NCBI RefSeq assembly: GCF_014650675.1
Contig: NZ_BMVK01000003.1
Location: 496,001-560,000 of the forward strand
Length of the DNA: 64,000 nucleotides
Source of the DNA: Streptomyces anulatus
Lineage (GTDB): Bacteria > Actinomycetota > Actinomycetes > Streptomycetales > Streptomycetaceae
Direction of reading: 5' to 3'
Under the pieces are notes generated by a model, which saw only the letters and a program-made list of their open reading frames with translations, did not search any database and was not told the origin of the DNA. Position numbers and translations under genes: made by a program. Positions 48,524 through 59,145 of the stretch are shown piece by piece (position 1 is the first letter of the stretch; every line of letters starts with the position of its first letter).

Positions 48524-51007
48524 GTGACGGATCGGCTCGGCATATTGGTGCGCCGCTTGCGCACCCAGGCGGGACTGACGCAGGAACAGATGGCGGAGCG
48601 GTCCGGGGTGAGCGTGCGCACCATCCGCCGGCTGGAGACGGGAAAGGCCGCCGATCACCGGCTGGGCACGGTGAACCTCCTGGCCGATGCCCTCGATCTC
48701 GGAGCCGAGGACCGTCGGCAGCTTGCGGCCGTACTCGCACCGGCGCACCCCTCGCCTATTCCTTTACAGGGAAAGGTGAATGGTGATTCGAGCGGACCTT
48801 TCGAACCAGAACCCGAACCAGATCCCGAATCCGAACCAGAACCCGAATCCGAAGTCGATCGTGTGCTTGCCGGTGCGGCCGCCGAATTGGCGCGGGAGGT
48901 CGGGCGCCGTTGGCAGAAGGAAGAGGAACAACGCCGGGTCCACGACCCGTTCCCGTTGCCGGTGCGCTGGAACAGGGCGCCCGCCCGGCTGACCGACCAC
49001 GCGGAGAACATCCAGCGCCTTCCACCGGGCGTCCGGCCGGAGCCCATGGAACCGGCGGGTGATCTGCGGAGCGTGGCCGAGGCCTACCGGGGGATTCCGT
49101 CCGGGCGGCTGGTGATTCTCGGCCGGGCCGGTTCGGGCAAGTCCATCATGGCGATCCGGCTCGTCCTGGATCTGCTCGGCGGGAGCGGTCCGGACCGCTC
49201 CCGCCGGGTTCCGGTGATCTTCGGCGTCGGAGCCTGGGACGCGACGGCCGTCGCGTTACGGGACTGGCTCGTCGATCTCCTCCTGCGCGACTACCCGCAT
49301 CTCGCCCGCCGGACCCCCGGTGGCTCCACCCTGGCCGCCGCGCTGGTCGACGCCGGGCTCATCCTTCCCGTCCTGGACGGGTTCGACGAGATCGCCGAGG
49401 GGCTGCGGCAGGAGGCGCTCGAAGCGCTGAACGCGACGTCGTTGCCGCTCGTGCTGACCAGCAGGGCCGGGGAGTACGCCGAGGCGGTGAGCGCGGCCCG
49501 TGCGCCGCTGGTCTGGGCCGCCGGGATCGAACTCGCCGGTCTCACCCCCGACGACCTCTCGGCCTACCTGTCGAGGACCACCCGCCCGGCCGCCCAGGGC
49601 GGACGGGCGCCCGGAGGGGACGGCGGCGAGGGCGGCGAGGCGCTGTGGGACAGCGTTCTGGAGGTGCTGCGGAGCGGGAACGACCCGGCGGGCGGACGTC
49701 TCGCCGAGGTGCTGAGCACCCCTTTGATGATCGCCCTGGCCCGCACGATGTACAGCGAGGCCCCCGGCCGGGACCCCGCGGAACTGCTGGACGCCGGACG
49801 GTTCCCCACCGCGAGTTCCCTGGAGGACCATCTGCTGGCGGGCTTCGTGCCCACGGTCTACCGGCCCCGCGTCGCCGAGCGGGCCGCGACGGGGGACCCG
49901 GACCGGGACCGGCGACAGGACCGGAGGGACCGGGACCGGCGGCGCAACTGGGACCCCGACCGTGCCCGGCACTGGCTGGGTCACCTCGCCCATCATCTGG
50001 TCCGGCTCGACCGCGACCGGCACGACCTCGCCTGGTGGCAGATCGGCGAATCGCTGCCCCGTTCGACGCGTGTCCTGACCGTCGCCCTGGTCTCCGCGCT
50101 CTGCGTCACTGTGTCCGACTGGGCCGTCGTCCTGCTCGTCGCCCCGATCACCCCCGGCGAGGCACTGGTGCAGGGAGCCGTGGTCGGCCCGGTCGGCGGC
50201 CTCGCCTTCGGGTGCTTCTACGCGGTGATGGCCGCGTTCGGCGGCGGCTCCTTCGCCCCGAGCCAGGTGCGCCTTCGGCTGCGCGGCAGGACCGACGGCA
50301 TCGGCCGCAGACCGGTGCGCACGTTCACCGACCGGTTCGCGGCCGTCGTGCCGGGCGGGTTCGTGATGGGGATCGGGTGCGCGTGCGCGTTCGCCCTCCA
50401 ACGGGCCCTGTACGAGGGGCGTTCGCTCACCGACCCCGCGCTGGTCGAGGCCCTGCTCATCAACATGCTGGTCCTCGGGCTGATCTTCAGCTCGGCCGCC
50501 GGTCTGGTCTTCGGGCTCCTGGCCGCGCTCGAAACGCCCCTGGACGTCGGGTCCGCGGCCACTCCGGCCGGTCTGCTGTCCGCGAACCGGGCGACCGTGT
50601 ACCGGCAGGTCCTCGTCATCGTGCCCGTGCTCACCCTGGCCATCGCGCTCGGCGGCGGCCTCGTCGTCCGTCTGCTCGCGGGCGTTCTCGGGCCGCTGAG
50701 CTGGAAGCTGCCGGAAGGACTCGTCATCGGGGCCGTGGGCGGGCTCGGCGGTGGCCTCTCGTACGCCCTCTGCTTCACCGCCTGGGGCCAGTGGCTGATC
50801 TTCTCGCGGCTCCTGCTGCCGCTCACCGGGAAGCTGCCCTGGAGCCCGGAGGACTTCCTCGACGACGCCTACCGGCGGGGTGTGCTGCGCCGCTCCGGGG
50901 CCGTCTACCAGTTCCGCCACGTCCGACTCCAGCACCACCTCGGGCACACGTACCGCCGGAGGCAGGGCAACTACACGCCGGCCACGTTCCCCATGCCGCC
51001 CCGCTAG
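48524..51007 (+). CDS. XRE-family HTH/NACHT NTPase with a polytopic membrane domain
   Basis: 827 residues from GTG 48524. Residues 1-62 are an XRE helix-turn-helix (AGLTQEQMAERSGVSVRTIR). A Pro-Glu repeat linker (PEPEPDPESEPEPESE) follows, then a NACHT STAND ATPase: Walker A ILGRAGSGKS (about 198-206), Walker B ILPVLDGFDEI (about 280), sensor-1-like LVLTSRAGEY. From about 520 to 780 there are roughly seven hydrophobic segments (VLTVALVSALCVTVSDWAVV, GALVIG-type repeats). The last part, RHVRLQHHLGHTY, resembles the winged-helix end of NACHT modules. It could be a membrane-linked regulator or an anti-phage NACHT; neither is proven. Confidence 0.82.
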   Translation: MTDRLGILVRRLRTQAGLTQEQMAERSGVSVRTIRRLETGKAADHRLGTVNLLADALDLGAEDRRQLAAVLAPAHPSPIPLQGKVNGDSSGPFEPEPEPDPESEPEPESEVDRVLAGAAAELAREVGRRWQKEEEQRRVHDPFPLPVRWNRAPARLTDHAENIQRLPPGVRPEPMEPAGDLRSVAEAYRGIPSGRLVILGRAGSGKSIMAIRLVLDLLGGSGPDRSRRVPVIFGVGAWDATAVALRDWLVDLLLRDYPHLARRTPGGSTLAAALVDAGLILPVLDGFDEIAEGLRQEALEALNATSLPLVLTSRAGEYAEAVSAARAPLVWAAGIELAGLTPDDLSAYLSRTTRPAAQGGRAPGGDGGEGGEALWDSVLEVLRSGNDPAGGRLAEVLSTPLMIALARTMYSEAPGRDPAELLDAGRFPTASSLEDHLLAGFVPTVYRPRVAERAATGDPDRDRRQDRRDRDRRRNWDPDRARHWLGHLAHHLVRLDRDRHDLAWWQIGESLPRSTRVLTVALVSALCVTVSDWAVVLLVAPITPGEALVQGAVVGPVGGLAFGCFYAVMAAFGGGSFAPSQVRLRLRGRTDGIGRRPVRTFTDRFAAVVPGGFVMGIGCACAFALQRALYEGRSLTDPALVEALLINMLVLGLIFSSAAGLVFGLLAALETPLDVGSAATPAGLLSANRATVYRQVLVIVPVLTLAIALGGGLVVRLLAGVLGPLSWKLPEGLVIGAVGGLGGGLSYALCFTAWGQWLIFSRLLLPLTGKLPWSPEDFLDDAYRRGVLRRSGAVYQFRHVRLQHHLGHTYRRRQGNYTPATFPMPPR

Positions 51008-51062
51008 CATCGCCGGGCCGGTCCGACCGGTAGATCTGGTGCCGAGGTGAGCGGGGTCCGGG

Positions 51063-52049
51063 GTGTCCGGTGGGTGGTGGTGCGACGGGGTGCGGTGGCC
51101 CGGGCAGGCGCCCGAACTGGGGTGGAGCAGGGGCGGTGACCGGCGGGTGAGCGTGCTCGCGTACGGGGCCGGCATCGGGTTCCGGGCCCTCGGGGAGCGG
51201 CACTGCGTGGGGGCCCGGGGGAACGTGTGCCCGCTGGGCGCGGTGGTGCCGGGGCGCTCCACCGGCGGGCGGTGCGCGGAGTGCGCGCGGCTGGACCGGG
51301 CGCACTCGGTGGCCGCCGACACGATGGCGGACGATCCCCGGACGTACCGCGTGTACCTCGCCTGGTTCGGGCCCGGCATGGTCAAGGTCGGGATCACCGG
51401 GGAGGATCGCGGGGCGGCCCGGCTGCGGGAGCAGGGGGCCGTGGTCTTCAGCTGGCTCGGGCGCGGGCCCCTCATGGCGGCCCGGCGGACCGAGGAGGTG
51501 CTGCGGGCGGCCCTCGGGGTGCCCGACCGGATTGCGTACGCCAGGAAGCGGGCCGTGCGCGGGCGGCTGCCGGGGGCCGAGGAGCGGGCCGCCGAGGTGG
51601 CGGAGCTGTACGGGCGGGTCGCGCGGCTCGAAGGGGGCGGCGGGCCCGAGTCGTTGGAGCGGCTGCCTCTCGAAGTCGTCGACCAGGCGGAGCTTTTCGG
51701 GATCGACCGGACGCCCGCTCCCGTCCGGTCGGTGCGGGAGCTGGTCGACGGGGGCGTCGTCTCGGGGCGGCTCGTCGCGGCGGCCGGACCCGATCTGCAC
51801 CTGGCGGTGGACGGCGTGGGCGTGGTCGTCCTGGACACGCGGCTGATCACCGGGTGGGACCTCGCGGCCGTACCGGACGTGCCCGTACGCGCGGGGGCCG
51901 GATCCGACGCGGCAGCGTCCGCGAAGGCAAGCCCCGACGCGTCCGCATCCGTGAAGGCCACGCCCGACGCGTCCGGCGCGTCCGGCGGCGAAATGCGTGT
52001 CCCCCTCATCGACATCGGCGGCGGCGGTGTGCAGGGTGGGTTGTTCTGA
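51063..52049 (+). CDS. DUF2797 family protein
   Basis: 328 residues from GTG 51063. A zinc-binding Cys/His segment (HCVGARGNVCPLGAVVPGRS, RCAECARLDRAHS) leads into a GIY-YIG-like core YRVYLAWFGPGMVKVGITGE, the conserved part of DUF2797. The C-terminal 40 residues are Ala/Ser-rich repeats. Members are found across actinobacteria; related GIY-YIG folds are nucleases, but catalysis here is unproven. Followed 23 bp later by an amidohydrolase. Confidence 0.8.
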   Translation: MSGGWWCDGVRWPGQAPELGWSRGGDRRVSVLAYGAGIGFRALGERHCVGARGNVCPLGAVVPGRSTGGRCAECARLDRAHSVAADTMADDPRTYRVYLAWFGPGMVKVGITGEDRGAARLREQGAVVFSWLGRGPLMAARRTEEVLRAALGVPDRIAYARKRAVRGRLPGAEERAAEVAELYGRVARLEGGGGPESLERLPLEVVDQAELFGIDRTPAPVRSVRELVDGGVVSGRLVAAAGPDLHLAVDGVGVVVLDTRLITGWDLAAVPDVPVRAGAGSDAAASAKASPDASASVKATPDASGASGGEMRVPLIDIGGGGVQGGLF

Positions 52050-52072
52050 CCGTCGATCGAGGGAGAGCGTCC

Positions 52073-52957
52073 GTGGGGCCGGAGAGCGATGACGTGGTGC
52101 GGTTCTGGGAGCGGCTCGGGCTGCCCGGGATCATCGACGTGCACACCCACTTCATGCCGGAGCAGGTCCTGCGCAAGGTGTGGGCGTACTTCGACGCCGC
52201 CGGGCCGCTCACCGGCCTGGAGTGGCCGATCACCTACCGGTACGAGGAGGAGGCGCGGCTGGCGGTGCTGCGGTCGTTCGGGGTGCTGCGCTTCACCTCC
52301 ATGCTCTACCCGCACAAGCCCGGCATGGCCCGCTGGCTGAACGGCTGGGCCGCCGACTTCGCCGCCCGGACCCCCGACTGTCTGCACACCGCGACCCTCT
52401 TCCCGGAGGACGGCGTGGAGGTGTACGTGAAGGAGGCCGTCGAGGCGGGGGCCCGGGTCTTCAAGTCGCACCTCCAGGTCGGCGCGTGCGACGCCAACGA
52501 CCCGCTCCTGGACCCCGTGTGGGGGCTGCTCGCGGAGGCCGGGATCCCGGTGGTCACGCACTGCGGGTCGGGGCCGGCGCCGGGTGCGTACACCGGGCCC
52601 GAGCCGATCGGGCGGCTGCTCGCGCGCCATCCCCGGCTGCGGCTGGTCGTCGCGCACATGGGGATGCCGGAGTACGCGGAGTTCCTGGCGCTGGCGGAGG
52701 CGTATCCGGAGGTCAGGCTCGACACGACGATGGCGTTCACCGACTTCAGCGAGGGGTTCAGCCCCTTCCCGGCGGCGGAGCTGGGGCGGCTCGCCGACCT
52801 CGGGGACCGCATCCTGCTGGGGACCGACTTCCCGAACATCCCCTACCCGTACGTCCATCAGCTCCATGCGCTGGAGCGGCTCGGGCTGGGGGAGGAGTGG
52901 TTGCGGGCGGTCTGTCACGGGAACGCCGCCGCGTTGTTCCCCGCTCAGGACTCCTAG
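52073..52957 (+). CDS. Amidohydrolase family protein (amidohydro-rel type)
   Basis: 294 residues from GTG 52073 behind GGGAGAG. TIM-barrel motifs in order: GIIDVHTHFMPEQVL (metal His pair), FKSHLQVGACD, PVVTHCGSGPAPG, VVAHMGMPEY, and LLGTDFPNIPYPY with the catalytic Asp. Such proteins act as metal-dependent hydrolases or decarboxylases of aromatic acids; the substrate is unknown. Probably co-transcribed with the DUF2797 gene. Confidence 0.85.
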   Translation: MGPESDDVVRFWERLGLPGIIDVHTHFMPEQVLRKVWAYFDAAGPLTGLEWPITYRYEEEARLAVLRSFGVLRFTSMLYPHKPGMARWLNGWAADFAARTPDCLHTATLFPEDGVEVYVKEAVEAGARVFKSHLQVGACDANDPLLDPVWGLLAEAGIPVVTHCGSGPAPGAYTGPEPIGRLLARHPRLRLVVAHMGMPEYAEFLALAEAYPEVRLDTTMAFTDFSEGFSPFPAAELGRLADLGDRILLGTDFPNIPYPYVHQLHALERLGLGEEWLRAVCHGNAAALFPAQDS

Positions 52958-52969
52958 AACCCTCGCCGT

Positions 52970-52991
52970 TTCTCAGGAAATTCACAGGAAC
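52970..52991 (+). promoter_or_regulatory. Tandem 11-bp direct repeats before the response regulator
   Basis: TTCTCAGGAAA and TTCACAGGAAC are adjacent 11-bp units (52970-52980, 52981-52991), the geometry bound by OmpR/PhoP-type regulators. TCA-containing elements continue at 11-bp intervals to about 53024. Autoregulation is likely. Confidence 0.5.
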
Positions 52992-53032
52992 GGGTCAGGC
53001 TTCTCTCACGGGTGACTCACAGAGTGGTCCCC

Positions 53033-53771
<739 letters not shown>

Positions 53772-53779
<8 letters not shown>

Positions 53780-55484
53780 GCGAGGGGGCGTGGGGGTGCT
53801 GCGGCGGCCCTGGACGCTGCGGACCCGGCTCGTCGTGTCCGCCGTCTCGCTCATCGCGGTCGTCGCGGCCGTCATCGGGTCCGTCACCGCCATCGCCTTC
53901 CACAGCTACATGTACGGCAAGCTCGACGACCAGCTGCACTCCGTCGCCGAGCGGGCCCAGCGCCCGCCCGGGCCGGGTCCGCTGCCCCAGGCGCTGCGCG
54001 CGGCGGGCCCGCTCGGCTTCGTCGGCGGGGGCGGGCAGCCGCTCGGCACGTTCGGGGCGCTCCTCGGCGAGGACGGGGACGTCACCGCGTCGAAGGTCGT
54101 CGAGGACAGCGGGCTGCGCGCCCAGGAGAGCGCGAAGCCGCTGACCGGGGAGCAGCGGAGCGCCCTGGAGGAGGCCGCTCCGGGCACCGGTGAGGGGGCC
54201 CGGAGCGTCGATCTTCCGGGGCTCGGCGGCTACCGGGTGGAGGCCGCGACCACCATCGAGGGGTACACCGTCCTCGTCGGGATCCCCAGTGCCGAGGTGA
54301 GCGGGGCGCTGACCACCCTGATCGTCGTCGAGGTCTGCGTCACCGCCGCCGGGCTCCTCGCCGCCTCGATCGCGGGCACCGTCCTCGTCGGGGTCGCCCT
54401 GCGGCCGTTGCGCCGGGTCGCCGCCACGGCCACCCGGGTCTCCGAACTCCCTCTGCACAGCGGCGAGGTGGCCCTCCTGGAGCGGGTCCCGGACGCCGAG
54501 GCCGACCCGCGCACCGAGGTCGGGCAGGTGGGCGCGGCGCTCAACCGGATGCTCGGGCACGTCGGTTCGGCCCTCACGGCCCGCCAGGAGAGCGAGACGC
54601 GGGTCCGGCAGTTCGTCGCGGACGCCAGCCACGAGCTGCGCACCCCGCTGGCCTCGATCCGGGGCTACGCCGAGCTGACCCGGCGCGCCACCGGAAGCCG
54701 GGAGGCGCCGGAGCCCGATCCGGTCACCCGGCACGCGCTGGGCCGGATCGAGTCCGAGGCGGACCGGATGACGGGCCTGGTGGAGGATCTGCTGCTGCTC
54801 GCCCGGCTGGACTCCGGGCGTCCGCTCTCGTACGGGAGCACCGATCTGCTGCCGCTGGTCGTGGACGCGATCAGCGACGCGCGGGCGGCGGACCAGGGGG
54901 CGCCGGGCCAGGACGCCCGGCACCGCTGGCGGCTGGAGCTGCCCGCGGAGCCCGTGACCGTACGCGCCGATCCCGACCGGTTCCAGCAGGTGCTGGTCAA
55001 CCTGCTGGCCAACGCCCGCACCCACACCCCGCCGGGGACCACCGTCACCGTGTCCGTACGGCCGCCCGTGCGCGCCGGGGGGCGGGTCGCGCTGGAGGTG
55101 CGGGACGACGGGCCCGGCATCCCGGCGGAGCTGCTGCCGCATGTCTTCGAACGGTTCGCCCGGGGTGACGCCTCCCGCTCGCGCGGGGCCGGTACGGGTA
55201 CGGCGACCGGATCCACCGGGCTCGGACTGGCCATCGTGCAGGCCGTCGTCTCCGCGCACGGCGGGAGCGTACGGGTGGACTCGGAGCCGGGCCGCACGGT
55301 GTTCGTGATCGAGCTGCCGGCGGAAGCGGATGAAGCGCGCCACGCGGGGTCGGCGGGAGCGGATGAAGCGCGCCACGCGGGGTCGGCGGGAGCGGATGAA
55401 GCGCTCCGTGCGGACTCGGCGGGAGCGGATGAAGCGCGCCGCGCGGACTCACAGGGCAGGGACAGGCTCAGCACACCGGTGTGA
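53772..55484 (+). CDS. Sensor histidine kinase
   Basis: 570 residues from GTG 53772. Two transmembrane helices (VVSAVSLIAVVAAVIGSVTA; ALTTLIVVEVCVTAAGLLAA) flank an extracytoplasmic sensor of about 130 residues. Then HAMP, HisKA with VADASHELRTPLASIRGYAE, and the ATPase N-box QVLVNLLANARTHT, G1 DDGPGI and G2 STGLGLAIVQAVV. The C-terminal tail consists of four 11-residue repeats (DEARHAGSAGA type) from 33-bp tandem DNA repeats. Cognate regulator is the preceding gene. Confidence 0.92.
55329..55460 (+). repeat. Four 33-bp tandem repeats in the kinase 3' end
   Basis: Units encode DEARHAGSAGA twice, then DEALRADSAGA and DEARRADSQGR. The copy number keeps the frame. Confidence 0.85.
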
Positions 55485-55509
55485 CAGCGCGGTTGGCGAA
55501 CGTCGGAGC

Positions 55510-56892
55510 ATGACAACCGACAGCCTCCGGAGCGGCCCCGGTGCGACCGGCCGCAGCAGCAGGGACGGCAGGCACAGCGCCCGCCTGCCGGTCAGGGAGC
55601 ACCTTCCGGCCCGTGACTCGGCCACCGCCGCCGATGTCCCCGTGCTCGATGTCGTCATCCCCGTGTACAACGAGGAGAAGGACCTCCGCCCCTGCGTCGT
55701 GCGCCTGAACGGCCATCTCGCGCGGACCTTCCCGTACCCCTTCCGCATCACCGTCGCCGACAACGCCAGCACCGACTCCACCCCCGCTGTCGCCGCCGCG
55801 CTCGCCGCGGAGCTGCCCGGGGTGCGGTACGTGAGGCTGGAGGAGAAGGGCCGGGGGCGGGCGCTGCGCACGGTCTGGTCGGCGTCCGACGCACCCGTCC
55901 TCGCCTATATGGACGTCGACCTCTCCACCGACCTCAACGCCCTCCTCCCGCTGGTCGCCCCGCTGATCTCCGGCCACTCCGACCTGGCCATCGGCTCGCG
56001 GCTGGCGCGGAGTTCGCGGGTGGTGCGCGGGCCGAAGCGGGAGTTCATCTCGCGCGCCTACAACCTGATCCTGCGCTCCTCGCTGGCCGCCGGGTTCAGC
56101 GACGCCCAGTGCGGGTTCAAGGCGATCCGGCGTGAGGTCGCCGAGCGGCTGCTGCCGATGGTGGAGGACAGCGGCTGGTTCTTCGACACCGAGCTGCTGG
56201 TCCTCGCCGAGCGGGCCGGGCTGCGCATCCACGAGGTGCCCGTCGACTGGATCGACGACCCCGACTCGACCGTCCACATCGTGCGGACGGCCACCGAGGA
56301 CCTGAAAGGGGTGTGGCGGGTGGGGCGCGCGCTGGCCGTCGGCGCGCTGCCGCTGGACCGGCTGGCCCGGCCCTTCGGGGACGATCCGCGCGACCGGGCG
56401 CTGACCGGGGTACCGCGCGGACTGGCCCGCCAGCTCGTCGGGTTCTGCTTCGTGGGCGTGCTGTCGACGTTGTTCTACCTCGCCCTGTACTCCCTCTTCC
56501 GGCTCGGCGTCGGCCCGCAGATCGCCAACGGCGGCGCGCTGCTCGTCTCCGCCGTCGCCAACACGGCCGCCAACCGCCGTCTCACCTTCGGTGTGCGCGG
56601 CCGGGGCGGGGCGGTCCGCCACCAGGCGCAGGGGCTCGTGGTCTTCGCCATCGGCCTCGCGCTGACCAGCGGCTCGCTCGCCGCGCTGGGGGCGGCCTCC
56701 GGTGCGCCCTCGCACGGCACGGAGCTGGCCGTACTGATCACCGCCAACCTCGCGGCCACCGTGCTGCGCTTCCTGCTCCTGCGCGCCTGGGTCTTCCCGG
56801 AGCGCCGCACCACCGAACGGGACGAGGTGGAGGCGCCGTTGCCCGCGACAGCCGCCCTCCCGGTCCGCAACGAATCCGAGGATGCCCGATGA
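55510..56892 (+). CDS. Family 2 glycosyltransferase fused to a GtrA-like membrane domain
   Basis: 460 residues from ATG 55510. The N-terminal GT-A domain (about 45-280) has VVIPVYNEEKDL, DNASTDSTP, and the metal motif YMDVDLSTDL, and resembles dolichyl/polyprenyl-phosphate sugar synthases. The C-terminal GtrA domain (about 300-430) has four transmembrane helices (FCFVGVLSTLFYLALYSLF onward). It probably makes a polyprenyl-linked sugar and flips it across the membrane for the GT39 enzyme encoded next (ATGA overlap). Confidence 0.88.
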   Translation: MTTDSLRSGPGATGRSSRDGRHSARLPVREHLPARDSATAADVPVLDVVIPVYNEEKDLRPCVVRLNGHLARTFPYPFRITVADNASTDSTPAVAAALAAELPGVRYVRLEEKGRGRALRTVWSASDAPVLAYMDVDLSTDLNALLPLVAPLISGHSDLAIGSRLARSSRVVRGPKREFISRAYNLILRSSLAAGFSDAQCGFKAIRREVAERLLPMVEDSGWFFDTELLVLAERAGLRIHEVPVDWIDDPDSTVHIVRTATEDLKGVWRVGRALAVGALPLDRLARPFGDDPRDRALTGVPRGLARQLVGFCFVGVLSTLFYLALYSLFRLGVGPQIANGGALLVSAVANTAANRRLTFGVRGRGGAVRHQAQGLVVFAIGLALTSGSLAALGAASGAPSHGTELAVLITANLAATVLRFLLLRAWVFPERRTTERDEVEAPLPATAALPVRNESEDAR

Positions 56893-59102
56893 CCACGACC
56901 GCCGCCGTCCCCCCGATCCCGGTTCCGGCGCCGCCGCCCCGGCCGTCGGAACCCGGTCCCGGCCCCCGCTGGGCGCGACCCGCGCTGTACGGGCTGCTGC
57001 TGGCCGTCGGGCTCGCGTACTTCTGGAACCTCAGTGCCTCCGGTTACGCCAACTCCTTCTACTCCGCCGCCGTCCAGGCGGGCAGCCAGAGCTGGAAGGC
57101 CCTCTTCTTCGGCTCGCTGGACTCGGCGAACGCCATCACCGTCGACAAGCCGCCCGCCGCGCTCTGGCCGATGGCCCTGTCGGTGCGGCTGTTCGGGCTG
57201 AACTCCTGGGCGATCCTGGCCCCCCAGGTCCTGATGGCGCTCGCCACGGGGGCCGTGCTGAACACCGCCGTACGCCGTCGTTTCGGGCCGGTCGCCGGGC
57301 TGATCGCGGTGGGCGTGTTCGCGCTGACGCCGGTCGCGGCGCTGATGTTCCGCTTCAACAACCCGGACGCGCTGCTGGCCCTGCTGATGACGGTCACCGT
57401 CTGGTGCGTGCTGCGGGCCCTGGAGCAGGGGCGGACGACGTGGCTGCTGTGGGCGGGCGCGGCGGTCGGGTTCGCGTTCCTGACGAAGACCCTCCAGGCA
57501 TTCCTGATCCTGCCGCCGCTGGCGGTGCTGTACGCGGTGTGCGCCCCCGTTCCCGTACGGAAGCGGCTCGGCCAACTCGCCGTGTCCACACTGACGATGG
57601 TCGTGGCAGGTGGCTGGTGGGTCGCGATCGTGGAGCTGATGCCGGCCTCCTCGCGCCCGTACGTCGGCGGCTCGCAGAACAACTCCTTCCTGGAGCTGAC
57701 CTTCGGCTACAACGGGCTCGGCCGGATCAACGGCGAGGAGACCGGAAGCGTGGGCGGCGGCGGCCGCGGGGGCGGAGGCGGCGGTGGCTGGGGCGATACC
57801 GGCATCGGCCGGATGTTCAACTCCGAGATCGGCGGCCAGATCGCATGGCTGCTCCCCGCCGCGCTGATCCTGCTGGCGGCCGGGCTCTGGCTGACCAGGA
57901 AGGCGGCGCGGACCGACTCCGCGCGGGCCGCGTTCGTCGCCTGGGGCGGTGCGCTGATCATGACCGCGGCCGTGTTCAGCTTCATGGCCGGGATCTTCCA
58001 CCAGTACTACACGGTGGCCCTCGCCCCGTACGTCGCGGCGCTCGTCGCCATGGGCGTCACGGTGCTGTGGGAGGAGCGGGGCGCGTGGTGGCCGCGCGCG
58101 GTCCTCGCGGGCACGGTCGTCGTGACGGTGGTCTTGGCGTACGTCCTGCTGGGCCGCACCCCGGACTACCTGCCGTGGCTGCGGTGGACGGTACTGGCGG
58201 CGGGGCTCGTCGGTGCGCTCGGGCTGCTGGTGGCGGGCCGGTTCGGCGGACGGGGCCTGGCGGCCGCCGTGGTGGGGCTGAGCTGCGCGGCGTCGCTGGC
58301 GGGGCCGGCGGCGTACACCGTGTCCACCCTGAACAGCGGTCACCAGGGCTCGATCGTGACCGCCGGTCCTTCGGCCGGCTTCGGCATGGGCGGTCCCGGG
58401 GGCGGGGGTGGCCGGGGCGGACCCGGCGGGCTCGGTGGCGGTGACGGCGGGCAGCGCGGCGGTATGCAGCAGCCTCCCGGCCAGGGCCGGGGCACACCTC
58501 CGGGTCAGGGCCAGGGGAATCAGCAGGGGAACCAGCAGGGCAATGCGCCGGGCGGCATGCCCACCGCACCGGGAGGCACCGCACCGGGAGGCACCGCACC
58601 GGGAGGCACCGCACCCGGCGGTGCGGGCACGGGCACCGGCGCCGGTACGAACCCGGGCTCCGGCGAGGGCATGAGGGGCGGCGGCGGTGGCGGCATGGGC
58701 GGACTGCTCAACGGCGCGTCCGTCGACGCCGAGGCGAAGGCGCTGCTGGAGAAGGGCGCGGACGACTACACCTGGGTCGCCGCGGCCGTCGGTGCGCAGA
58801 ACGCGGCCAGCTACCAACTCGCGACCGGAGAACCGGTGATGGCGATCGGCGGCTTCAACGGGAGCGACCCGTCACCGACGCTCGCGCAGTTCAAGAAGTA
58901 CGTCGCGGAGGGGAAGATCCACTACTTCGTCTCGGGCGGCGGCATGGGCGGCGGAACGGGTGGCGGTAGGGAAGGTGGCGGCGGCGGTATGGGAGGCGAC
59001 TCCGGTACCTCGTCGCAGATCTCCTCCTGGGTGACGGAGAACTTCACCGAGGTCACCGTCGGCAGCGCCACGTTCTACGACCTGACACAGCCGGCCGGTT
59101 GA
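56889..59102 (+). CDS. Family 39-type (ArnT/PMT-like) membrane glycosyltransferase
   Basis: 737 residues. About 10-12 transmembrane helices; the first external loop has the acidic catalytic region (SLDSANAITVDKPPAALWPM, Asp-Lys-Pro-Pro being typical of ArnT-like enzymes). A Gly-rich loop (GGGGRGGGGGGGWGD) lies at about 290-300. After residue 490 a long Gly/Gln/Pro-rich stretch with APGGT repeats leads to a C-terminal domain (LPLLEKGADDYTWVAA type; WVTENFTEVTVGSATFYDL). It uses a polyprenyl-phosphate sugar outside the cell to modify lipid or protein. Confidence 0.88.
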   Translation: MTTTAAVPPIPVPAPPPRPSEPGPGPRWARPALYGLLLAVGLAYFWNLSASGYANSFYSAAVQAGSQSWKALFFGSLDSANAITVDKPPAALWPMALSVRLFGLNSWAILAPQVLMALATGAVLNTAVRRRFGPVAGLIAVGVFALTPVAALMFRFNNPDALLALLMTVTVWCVLRALEQGRTTWLLWAGAAVGFAFLTKTLQAFLILPPLAVLYAVCAPVPVRKRLGQLAVSTLTMVVAGGWWVAIVELMPASSRPYVGGSQNNSFLELTFGYNGLGRINGEETGSVGGGGRGGGGGGGWGDTGIGRMFNSEIGGQIAWLLPAALILLAAGLWLTRKAARTDSARAAFVAWGGALIMTAAVFSFMAGIFHQYYTVALAPYVAALVAMGVTVLWEERGAWWPRAVLAGTVVVTVVLAYVLLGRTPDYLPWLRWTVLAAGLVGALGLLVAGRFGGRGLAAAVVGLSCAASLAGPAAYTVSTLNSGHQGSIVTAGPSAGFGMGGPGGGGGRGGPGGLGGGDGGQRGGMQQPPGQGRGTPPGQGQGNQQGNQQGNAPGGMPTAPGGTAPGGTAPGGTAPGGAGTGTGAGTNPGSGEGMRGGGGGGMGGLLNGASVDAEAKALLEKGADDYTWVAAAVGAQNAASYQLATGEPVMAIGGFNGSDPSPTLAQFKKYVAEGKIHYFVSGGGMGGGTGGGREGGGGGMGGDSGTSSQISSWVTENFTEVTVGSATFYDLTQPAG

Positions 59103-59112
59103 CCGCGGGCGC

Positions 59113-59145
59113 GTACGCGGCCGGGCTCAGAACCCGGCCGCGTAC
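59113..59145. terminator. Bidirectional terminator overlapping a stop codon
   Basis: GTACGCGGCCGGG (59113-59125) pairs with CCCGGCCGCGTAC (59133-59145). The loop contains the stop codon of the convergent beta-lactamase-family gene (59127-59129). Confidence 0.75.

Noticed and set aside
49256..52918. 1220-codon leftward ORF opposite the NACHT, DUF2797 and amidohydrolase genes
   Set aside because: Three genes with recognisable motifs lie on the plus strand; the long antisense frame is a product of GC bias.
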